Assembly (NCBI GenBank): GCA_023429275.1
Contig: JAEYWB010000403.1
Location: 1-7,531 of the forward strand
Length of the DNA stretch: 7,531 bases
Source: Planctomycetota bacterium
GTDB taxonomy: Bacteria > Planctomycetota > Planctomycetia > Planctomycetales > Planctomycetaceae
Reading direction: 5' to 3'
Of this stretch, positions 1 through 4,953 are shown piece after piece. Positions within the stretch are counted from its first letter, which is position 1. Each line of letters begins with the position of its first letter. Under the pieces are notes generated by a model that saw only the letters and a program-made list of their open reading frames with translations, ran no database searches and was not told the origin of the DNA. Made by a program: the position numbers and the translations under genes.

Positions 1-11
1 GCCTGCGACTG

Positions 12-875
12 CTAGCCCTCTGCGCTCAGCTGCGATCGGGCGAAGCGGCGCCGCAGGAGCCAGCGCAAGAGCGGACGAGAAACGACACGAAACAGCCAAC
101 CGGCTCCCGTCGGTCCCCAACCCGGGAAAACCAGGGCTCTGTTCGCTTCCAGCGCCGCGAGGGCGTGGCGGACGACCTCGCCCGGCGGCACGGTCAACAG
201 ACCATCCTTCGAGCGATCCGTGTCGTGCCCTCCTTCCCGCCGGGCGACGTGCCGGAAACCGGTCGGAGTCGGGCCGGGGCAGACCGCGGACACGATGATG
301 TTTTCCGGCGCGAGCTCGATCCGGATCGCCTCGGAGAAGCTCGTGACGAATGCCTTGGTCGCCGCATAGACCGCGGCATCCGGTAACGGGAGCGTTCCCG
401 CGAGGGAACTGACGTTGAGGACTCCCGCTGGTCGCCCGGCGGTCCGGACCAGGTGCGGCAGGAGGGCGTGTGTGAGCATCACGAGGCCGCTGACGTTCAC
501 ATCGATCTGTGCGGCGAGACGCTCGGAATCGGCTGAGGCGAACGTCCCGTAGTCGCCGAGGCCGGCGTTGTTGATGAGGAGGTTCGGAGCGAAGCGGTTC
601 GTGGCGATCCGTTCGACGACGAGTCCCCTTCCCTCGCTGGTCGCGACGTCGCCAGGACAGCACTCGACCACGAGATCCGGCCGCACGTTCAGGAGCTCGG
701 ATCGAAGCTCTTCGAGCCGGTCCGCGCGACGAGCCGTCAGCAGGAGTGCCTCTGCGACCGGCGCGAGCTGACGCGCGAACTCGGCGCCGAGTCCCGACGA
801 GGCCCCCGTCACGATCGCCCGGCATCCCCGCAGCGCGAACCGGCTTGCCACGCGACGACCTTTCGTTGGAACCAT
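12..875 (-). CDS. SDR family NAD(P)-dependent oxidoreductase
   Basis: This is a classical short-chain dehydrogenase/reductase: a cytosolic Rossmann-fold enzyme that reduces or oxidises a carbonyl/alcohol with NAD(P)(H). Numbering here runs from the upstream TTG at 917; subtract 14 for the ATG start. The cofactor loop TGASSGLG is at 37-44, NNAG at 116-119, the tetrad Asn in DVNVSG at 141, the catalytic Ser in NVSSLAG at 171, and YAATK gives Tyr184 and Lys188. The tetrad is therefore complete. Arginines just after the second strand (TARR, 61-64) suggest NADP(H). The C-terminus (about 271-295) is Arg-rich and hydrophobic, as in DltE-like SDRs. I chose the ATG at 875-873 because the in-frame TTG at 917-915 only adds a basic non-conserved leader. 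Neither start has a clear Shine-Dalgarno. The substrate cannot be told from sequence. The gene ends 11 bp from the window edge, so its downstream neighbour is unknown. Confidence 0.92.
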   Translation of the reverse strand: MVPTKGRRVASRFALRGCRAIVTGASSGLGAEFARQLAPVAEALLLTARRADRLEELRSELLNVRPDLVVECCPGDVATSEGRGLVVERIATNRFAPNLLINNAGLGDYGTFASADSERLAAQIDVNVSGLVMLTHALLPHLVRTAGRPAGVLNVSSLAGTLPLPDAAVYAATKAFVTSFSEAIRIELAPENIIVSAVCPGPTPTGFRHVARREGGHDTDRSKDGLLTVPPGEVVRHALAALEANRALVFPGWGPTGAGWLFRVVSRPLLRWLLRRRFARSQLSAEG

Positions 876-922
876 CCGCTGCCGCGCGCCTGCTCGTTCA
901 GCCGAAAGCAGTTTCAAGGCAG

Positions 923-928
923 ATTATG
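923..928 (-). promoter_or_regulatory. Possible -10 element for the SDR gene
   Basis: On the minus strand the hexamer CATAAT (five of six matches to TATAAT) sits at the junction between the CACAGAG repeat and the SDR leader. Transcription would start near 916, giving a leader of about 40 nt to the ATG at 875, or an almost leaderless message if the TTG at 917 is used. No good -35 is seen at 16-18 bp spacing, since that stretch lies inside the repeat. Weak evidence from sequence alone. Confidence 0.25.
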
Positions 929-1015
929 CCACAGAGGTCACAGAGGACTCAGAGCGGCCATCGATCATTTCTCTGTGTTCTCTGTGTTCTCTGTGTTCTC
1001 TGTGTTCTCTGTGAC
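927..1015. repeat. Intergenic hairpin repeat of 9-bp CTCTGTGTT units
   Basis: The left arm (930-954) carries three CACAGAG-like heptamers spaced 9 bp apart. A spacer of about 16 bp (955-970) containing ATCGATC follows. The right arm (971-1015) has four perfect tandem copies of CTCTGTGTT (971-979, 980-988, 989-997, 998-1006) and a fifth ending in GAC instead of GTT. The arms are inverted relative to each other and can pair as a long stem in either transcript. The element fills the gap between the minus-strand aldehyde dehydrogenase and the minus-strand SDR gene, 46 bp past the former's stop. The first 28 bp (927-954) recur exactly at 7491-7518, so this is a dispersed family. No coding content is credible. 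It may act as a transcript end, mRNA-stabilising hairpin or REP/MITE-like element; function is inferred only. Confidence 0.88.
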
Positions 1016-1060
1016 TGAGTGACTTCTCGCTCCAATTGATCAGACGACGCTCCGCCCTGG

Positions 1061-2497
1061 TCAATGTGCCGGCGGCGGGCAGTTCTGGAAGGCACGGGCG
1101 CGGAACAGGAAGTCGATCAGGTTCCCTTCGTGCGGCTGCATCCAGTGGAGCTGGACCGTCTTCACTTCGCCGATGTTGAGGCGGTCGATGTTCGTCGCGT
1201 CGACGAGCTGCTGCGACCACTTCTCGTTCTTCGTGATCGCCGTCCCGACGAGCGTCGGGCCGATCCGCTTGATCATCTCGTCCTGCGGACACTCGACGCC
1301 GCTGACGAACGGGAACATGTACTCGGTGTTCGTCAGGTTGGCGTCGAGGTTCGTCGAGTGCACCACCGTCGGCCGGAGGTAGTCGCACCGCTCGTGCTTC
1401 ACGAGCCGGTCCCCCCCGCGGTACTTCGCGGTGACTTCGGTGATCCCCGGCTCCTTGAGCTTCTCCTCGATCTGGGCGTTGATCGCATCGGCGGCGCCGG
1501 GCGTCGTAAATGCGGCGAGCCCCGCCTTCGGATCTGTCATCGGCAGCGGAGCGACCGGGCCGAGCCGCTTCGCGATGGCGTCGGCGATCTCGGCCGTGTG
1601 GCGGCTCGCCCAGACACCCGAGGCGTTGATGCACGAACGCCCGCCGTTCAGGAAGACGCTGTCGACCATGAGGTCGAGATACTTCTCCCAGTCGTCGACG
1701 ACGTCGTCCCCGAGCAGGATCTTGCTGTACCCCGGCCCGTGGGCCTGGACCTTGGGATCGCCGTGGTACCGGTCGAGAATCGCCTGCCCGCCAAAGATCA
1801 TCGACCGCGTGCAGGACTCCATCACCGCCGGACCGCAGTCATGGCCGCCGGGATAGAGGGACATCGCCTCGCGCGGCACACCGGCCTGGGCGAACGCTTC
1901 CACGACGCGATAGGGGGTCCAGGGCTCCGACGAGCCGGGCTTGATGACGAGGCCGACCTGCAGCGGGATGACCGGCATCCAGAGGGTGTGGACCCCCGGC
2001 GAGTTCGACGGCAGCACCATCCCCATGACCGGGCTCTGGCACTGGTAGCTCATCATGACGCCGCGGTTCTCCATGCCGTAGCCGCGGGAGAGAATCTCGA
2101 ACGGCAGGCCGCGGGTCAGGGCTTCGAGCACCTGCCGCATGTTCTTGAGCATGTACGCGTTCTTCCGCATGTTCGCGGCGCACATCGCTTCCGGGAGGCC
2201 GGTCGTCGCCGACTGGATCCGGCAGAACTCCTCGGGCGTCTGCGTCCCGTTCCCGAGCGGGAGCGTCGCGTTCATGTAGAGATCGGCCGCCTTGACGCAC
2301 ATGTCGCAGAGCTGGTCGATCGAAAACTGCCGCAGCAGGTCGCGGGCCTTGGCCTGCTTCCGCATGTCGAGCTTGATGATCCCGCCATTGGCCTGGCTCA
2401 TCGTGGCGAGCGTCTCGCCGGTCTCGAAATGGACGACCGGGGTCTTGTCGATCGACTCGTAGGGCTTTCCCCAGCGGATGACGGGAATATCGAGCAT
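1061..2497 (-). CDS. Aldehyde dehydrogenase family protein (atypical, lacks general-base Glu)
   Basis: This 478-residue cytosolic protein has the NAD(P)-dependent aldehyde dehydrogenase fold, which oxidises an aldehyde through a thiohemiacetal on a catalytic Cys. Recognisable elements are PSNSPG (163-168, with the oxyanion-hole Asn165), VIKPGSSEP (184-192, cofactor-binding Lys186), NGGRSCINASG (284-294, nucleophile Cys289) and TEYMFPFVSG (391-400, Glu392, equivalent to the EEIFGP cofactor-ribose motif). The segment where classical enzymes carry ELGGK reads AHGPGYSK (252-259), so the usual general-base Glu is missing. That is also the case in CoA-acylating aldehyde dehydrogenases, so an acylating or otherwise specialised reaction is possible. 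Length is normal for the superfamily. The ATG at 2497-2495 has only a weak upstream AGG. No partner gene in the window reveals the substrate. Family assignment is firm; substrate and exact reaction are not. Confidence 0.9.
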   Translation of the reverse strand: MLDIPVIRWGKPYESIDKTPVVHFETGETLATMSQANGGIIKLDMRKQAKARDLLRQFSIDQLCDMCVKAADLYMNATLPLGNGTQTPEEFCRIQSATTGLPEAMCAANMRKNAYMLKNMRQVLEALTRGLPFEILSRGYGMENRGVMMSYQCQSPVMGMVLPSNSPGVHTLWMPVIPLQVGLVIKPGSSEPWTPYRVVEAFAQAGVPREAMSLYPGGHDCGPAVMESCTRSMIFGGQAILDRYHGDPKVQAHGPGYSKILLGDDVVDDWEKYLDLMVDSVFLNGGRSCINASGVWASRHTAEIADAIAKRLGPVAPLPMTDPKAGLAAFTTPGAADAINAQIEEKLKEPGITEVTAKYRGGDRLVKHERCDYLRPTVVHSTNLDANLTNTEYMFPFVSGVECPQDEMIKRIGPTLVGTAITKNEKWSQQLVDATNIDRLNIGEVKTVQLHWMQPHEGNLIDFLFRARAFQNCPPPAH

Positions 2498-2810
2498 GGA
2501 ACCTGGAGCTTCTTGTCAGTAGGAGGGAAGGAACTGCAAGGCGGGTCCGGAACACGGCCGAGAGGTCGGGCGGCGACTGGACCGGCAAGGCTCGGGAGGA
2601 GTGTTTCGCGAGCGTGCCGGGCCGAATCCCGGAACAGATAGGCTAACGGCCGGACCGGTTTTGCGGCAGTGATCGGACGCTGTCTCTCTTCCGTTTCAAC
2701 CCGCCGCACGCGGCGCCCGACGCTTCCGGCTGTCGGGCAGCGTCGCTACGTTGACGCCTTCCCGGTCACACAGCTTCGATCTGCACCGTCTCCTGCCGAG
2801 GTTCCAAGCC
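2498..2810. other. Divergent intergenic region with GC-rich hairpins
   Basis: This gap of about 310 bp lies between the divergently transcribed aldehyde dehydrogenase and esterase genes and must hold both promoters, but I find no convincing -35/-10 pair for either. On the plus strand TTGACG (2751-2756) is a fair -35, but the best hexamer downstream, TTCGAT (2775-2780), is poor. Potential structures are CGCCG/CGGCG (2702-2706 with 2711-2715), GCCCGAC/GTCGGGC (2715-2721 with 2732-2738) and CGACGCT/AGCGTCG (2718-2724 with 2739-2745). The last two share bases and exclude each other. No RNA gene or small ORF is supported. Confidence 0.5.
2798..2801 (+). promoter_or_regulatory. Shine-Dalgarno-like GAGG that fixes the esterase start
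   Basis: GAGG lies 9 bp before the ATG at 2811. It is one of the few recognisable ribosome-binding sites in this window. Together with the signal peptide that begins at this ATG, it argues against the upstream in-frame TTG at 2751. Confidence 0.5.
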
Positions 2811-3686
2811 ATGCGCGCCGTCGCGTCTCTCCTCTTCCTTCTCCTCCTGGCGTCGGCCATTCAGGCAGGGGACGAGGAATACAAGCTCGGCCCCGACTCC
2901 GGGAGAAAGCCGGGTGTCCCGGTCGGCAAGGTGACCGAGCACGTCTGGATGAGCCAGATTTTCCCCGGGACGATCCGGCGGTACTGGACCTACGTCCCCG
3001 CGCAGTACAAGGAGTCGACCCCCGCCGCGGTCATGGTCTTCCAGGACGGGCATACGTATGTGAGCGAGACCGGGAAGTTCCGCGCCCCGATCGTCATGGA
3101 CAACCTGATCCACGCCGGCGAGATGCCGGTCACGATCGGCATCTTCATCGACCCCGGTCACAAGAAGGACAAGCTCCCGGAGAAGCCCGGCTGGCAGCCC
3201 CGTCCCGAGAACCGGAGCTTCGAGTACGACACCCTCTCGGACCAGTACGCCCGTTTCCTGCTCGACGAGATCCTTCCCGAGGTCGGCAAGAGCTACATGC
3301 TGACCGACGACCCCGGGAAGCGGGCCATCTGCGGGATCAGCTCCGGCGGGATCTGTGCCTGGACGGTCGCCTGGGAGCGTCCTGACGCCTTCCGCAAGGT
3401 CCTTTCGCACGTCGGAAGCTTCACGAACATTCGCGGGGGACACGTCTACCATGCCCTGATCCGCAAGACGCCGGCAAAGCCGATCCGGGTCTACCTGCAG
3501 GACGGGTCCGGCGACCTCGACAACGAACATGGCAACTGGCCGCTGGCGAACCAGGAGATGGCCGCCGCGCTCAAGTTCGCCAGGTACGACTACCAGTTCG
3601 TCTACGGCACCGGCGGACACAACGATATTCACGGAGGGGCGGTACTGCCCGACGCGATGCGCTGGTTGTGGCGCGAAACAAAATAA
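2811..3686 (+). CDS. Secreted alpha/beta-hydrolase esterase (enterochelin esterase/Fes-like)
   Basis: This 291-residue exported serine hydrolase belongs to the putative-esterase group of alpha/beta hydrolases that includes enterochelin esterase-like proteins. Residues 1-19 form a signal peptide: Arg2, a Leu-rich core at 7-13, and a small-residue cleavage zone near 16-19 with no lipobox Cys, so it should be soluble in the periplasm or outside. The substrate-binding half contains RRYWTYVPAQY (56-66) and VMVFQDG (74-80). The nucleophile elbow GISSGG (175-180) has Ser177 in GxSxG. The acid is probably Asp231 or Asp235 in LQDGSGDLDN, and the base His270 or His274 in GGHNDIHGG, followed by the typical AMRWLWRE C-terminus. 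Related proteins cleave esters in siderophores, carbohydrates or xenobiotics; there is no siderophore locus here, so a carbohydrate-ester role is equally likely. The nucleotidase follows 112 bp downstream on the same strand. Confidence 0.9.
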   Translation: MRAVASLLFLLLLASAIQAGDEEYKLGPDSGRKPGVPVGKVTEHVWMSQIFPGTIRRYWTYVPAQYKESTPAAVMVFQDGHTYVSETGKFRAPIVMDNLIHAGEMPVTIGIFIDPGHKKDKLPEKPGWQPRPENRSFEYDTLSDQYARFLLDEILPEVGKSYMLTDDPGKRAICGISSGGICAWTVAWERPDAFRKVLSHVGSFTNIRGGHVYHALIRKTPAKPIRVYLQDGSGDLDNEHGNWPLANQEMAAALKFARYDYQFVYGTGGHNDIHGGAVLPDAMRWLWRETK

Positions 3687-3753
3687 GCCGTGCGGGTCAC
3701 GCTGCGCTTCCCCGCGCGGCGGTCCGCTGATTGATCCGTCATGGAGACAGGTG

Positions 3754-3775
3754 GCGGACATCCCGGGGTGTCCGC
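3754..3775. promoter_or_regulatory. 22-bp near-perfect palindrome upstream of the bisphosphate nucleotidase
   Basis: GCGGACATCCC is followed directly by GGGGTGTCCGC, its reverse complement except at one position. It ends 23 bp before the nucleotidase ATG at 3799. As RNA it could form a GCGGACA/TGTCCGC stem capped by a GC-rich loop. There is no T-run after it, so it is not an intrinsic terminator for the esterase. It could be a dimeric operator or a translational hairpin in the leader. Function is inferred only. Confidence 0.4.
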
Positions 3776-3790
3776 AAGAAGGAAAGGAAC

Positions 3791-3796
3791 AGGAAG
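3791..3796 (+). promoter_or_regulatory. Purine-rich ribosome-binding region of the bisphosphate nucleotidase
   Basis: The stretch just before the ATG at 3799 is purine-rich, with AGGAAG at 3791-3796 and another AGGAA a few bases upstream (3785-3789). This, with the conserved family N-terminus starting at that ATG, fixes the start. The longer in-frame reading that begins inside the esterase gene is rejected. Confidence 0.45.
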
Positions 3797-3798
3797 TC

Positions 3799-4782
3799 AT
3801 GTCGCTCGAAACGGAATTGCAGGTCGCCCTGAGGGCCGTCGCTGTGGCGGCCCGCATCTGCCAGTCGGTGCAGTCGCGGATCACGAGGGAGTCGATCGAA
3901 AAGAAGGATCGCAGCCCGGTCACCATTGCCGACTTCGCCTCGCAGGCGGCCATCTGCCGCATTCTGGGGGACGCATTCCCGGGCGACGAGATCGTCGGTG
4001 AGGAAGAGGCCGCGGCGCTCAAGTCCGAGGAGAACGCGCGGCACATGGCCGATCTCCGCTCGGAACTCGGCCGCGTCGGGATCGAGGCGAGCGACGATGA
4101 CGTCTGTCGCTGGATCGACCGCGGCACCGGAAGCGGCGGCACAGGACGGTTCTGGACGCTCGACCCGATCGACGGAACCAAGGGATTCCTCCGCGGAGAG
4201 CAGTACGCGGTATCGCTGGCGCTGATCGTCGGCGGACGGATCGAACTCGGCGTTCTCGGCTGTCCCAACCTGGCCTGCTCGGACGCCTGGGACAACGAGA
4301 AGGGAGTCCTGATGTCGGCGGTCCGGGGCCAGGGAACGGGGCTCCGTCCTCTCTCCCGGATCGAAGCTCCGCCACAGACCGTGCGAACCAGCCCGACCTC
4401 GCGGGCCGATATGGCCCGCCTCTGCGAGTCGGTCGAATCGGGCCACAGCGCACAGGACGTCTCGGCCCGGATCGCTGCCGACCTTGGGATCACCTCCACC
4501 CCGGTCCGCATGGACAGCCAGGCGAAGTATGCGACTGTCGCCCGGGGAGAGTCCGACATCTACCTGCGACTTCCGACGCGGGCCGACTACCGCGAGAAGA
4601 TCTGGGATCACGCCGGCGGCGTCATCGCCGTCGAAGAGGCGGGAGGCTGCGTGACCGATATCGACGGTCTCCCCCTCGATTTCTCCCAGGGACGCGAGCT
4701 CCGGAACAATCGCGGCGTCGTCGTGACGAACGGCCGTCTGCACGATGCGGTGCTCGCAGCAGTTAAGTCAGCGCTCGGATGA
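3799..4782 (+). CDS. 3'(2'),5'-bisphosphate nucleotidase (HAL2/CysQ, inositol monophosphatase superfamily)
   Basis: This 327-residue cytosolic Mg-dependent, typically lithium-sensitive phosphatase should convert 3'-phosphoadenosine 5'-phosphate (PAP) to AMP, removing the by-product of PAPS-dependent sulfate transfer or reduction. KKDRSPVTIADFASQ (35-49, metal ligand Asp45) is the HAL2-type N-terminal signature. GEEE (67-70) supplies the metal-binding Glu. WTLDPIDGTKGFLRG (119-133, Asp122 and Asp125) is the superfamily motif 1, and KIWDHAGG (267-274, Asp270) is motif 2. The length and the long insert between GEEE and DPIDGT fit the larger HAL2/SAL1 group better than the roughly 246-residue enterobacterial CysQ. 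Inositol-1-phosphate or fructose-1,6-bisphosphate phosphatase activity is a less likely alternative. No sulfur-assimilation gene is adjacent. The gene follows the esterase on the same strand and is bounded downstream by a repeat element. Confidence 0.92.
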   Translation: MSLETELQVALRAVAVAARICQSVQSRITRESIEKKDRSPVTIADFASQAAICRILGDAFPGDEIVGEEEAAALKSEENARHMADLRSELGRVGIEASDDDVCRWIDRGTGSGGTGRFWTLDPIDGTKGFLRGEQYAVSLALIVGGRIELGVLGCPNLACSDAWDNEKGVLMSAVRGQGTGLRPLSRIEAPPQTVRTSPTSRADMARLCESVESGHSAQDVSARIAADLGITSTPVRMDSQAKYATVARGESDIYLRLPTRADYREKIWDHAGGVIAVEEAGGCVTDIDGLPLDFSQGRELRNNRGVVVTNGRLHDAVLAAVKSALG

Positions 4783-4838
4783 CGGGAAGGGTCTGGAGCC
4801 CAAGGCCTAGAGCCTAGTGCCTAGAGCCCAGAGCCAGA

Positions 4839-4858
4839 GAATCACGTGAACGTGATTC
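4839..4858. promoter_or_regulatory. Perfect 20-bp interrupted palindrome, candidate operator or hairpin
   Basis: GAATCACGT and ACGTGATTC are exact reverse complements separated by GA. As DNA this is a good dimeric regulator site; as RNA it gives an 8-bp stem with a TGAA tetraloop, but no T-run follows, so it is not an intrinsic terminator. A -10-like TATCAT lies at 4865-4870, which would place the palindrome over the -35 region of a promoter reading toward mqnD. I do not recognise the site as that of a named regulator. Confidence 0.5.
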
Positions 4859-4864
4859 GATGCG

Positions 4865-4870
4865 TATCAT
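4865..4870 (+). promoter_or_regulatory. Possible -10 element for mqnD
   Basis: TATCAT matches TATAAT at five of six positions and lies about 84 bp before the mqnD start, just after the palindrome. There is no recognisable -35 at the right spacing, so any promoter here would need an activator or a different sigma factor. Low confidence. Confidence 0.25.
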
Positions 4871-4905
4871 CCGAACCTGCGAGTCACTTTCCCCCTCCGG
4901 CCCCA

Positions 4906-4936
4906 GGCCCTAGGCTCTAGCCCCTAGGCCCTTTTT
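4906..4936 (+). terminator. Possible intrinsic terminator or attenuator before mqnD
   Basis: GGCC-C-TAGG (4906-4914) can pair with CCTAGGCC (4923-4930) as an 8-bp stem with one bulged C and an 8-nt loop. A single C and then TTTTT (4932-4936) follow. It could end the bisphosphate nucleotidase transcript. It lies only 17 bp before the mqnD ATG, leaving no room for a complete promoter between them. Either it is inefficient, or it attenuates mqnD. It coincides with the right arm of the CTAG repeat. Confidence 0.4.
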
Positions 4937-4953
4937 CCCCTTCCCTCCCGCCA

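Larger units (their letters stand above)
4804..4930. repeat. Inverted-repeat element with CTAG every 7 bp
   Basis: Two 32-bp arms (4804-4835 and 4899-4930) are imperfect inverted copies of each other, matching at 25 of 32 positions by eye. Each arm is built of degenerate 7-bp units of the GCCTAGA type. CTAG occurs at 4807, 4814 and 4821 in the left arm and at 4910, 4917 and 4924 in the right arm, exactly 7 bp apart. The 63-bp centre holds a separate perfect palindrome (4839-4858). The element occupies most of the gap between the bisphosphate nucleotidase and mqnD. It resembles the 927-1015 element in design (short-period arms facing each other across a spacer) but shares no sequence with it. 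Dispersed repeat status is inferred, since only one copy is in the window. Confidence 0.75.

Noticed and set aside
971..1015. CRISPR-like tandem repeats
   Set aside because: The 9-bp units are directly adjacent with no spacers and no cas genes are present.
924..1634. Minus-strand frame that would translate the 9-bp repeat as a His-Arg-Glu tandem peptide
   Set aside because: It is out of frame with the aldehyde dehydrogenase and overlaps that gene's conserved 3' part; the periodic peptide is only a result of 9 being a multiple of 3.
2520..2534. Perfect AGGAGG on the plus strand
   Set aside because: No ATG, GTG or TTG follows at a suitable distance, and it lies just upstream of the oppositely oriented aldehyde dehydrogenase start.
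1064..2641. Long plus-strand open frame (525 codons) opposite the aldehyde dehydrogenase
   Set aside because: Its product is an Arg/His/Asp-rich low-complexity protein with no domain, typical of the antisense of a high-GC gene; the minus strand has clear aldehyde dehydrogenase motifs.
2751..2810. Upstream TTG start for the esterase
   Set aside because: It would bury the signal peptide 20 residues inside the protein; the ATG at 2811 has a GAGG at good spacing and begins the signal peptide directly.
3529..3798. Upstream in-frame extension of the nucleotidase into the esterase gene
   Set aside because: The extra 90 residues are Ser/Thr/Arg-rich out-of-frame translation of the esterase; the family N-terminus starts at 3799.
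2766..4559. Long minus-strand open frame (597 codons) opposite the esterase and nucleotidase
   Set aside because: It spans two well-supported plus-strand genes and the gap between them and has no recognisable motif.
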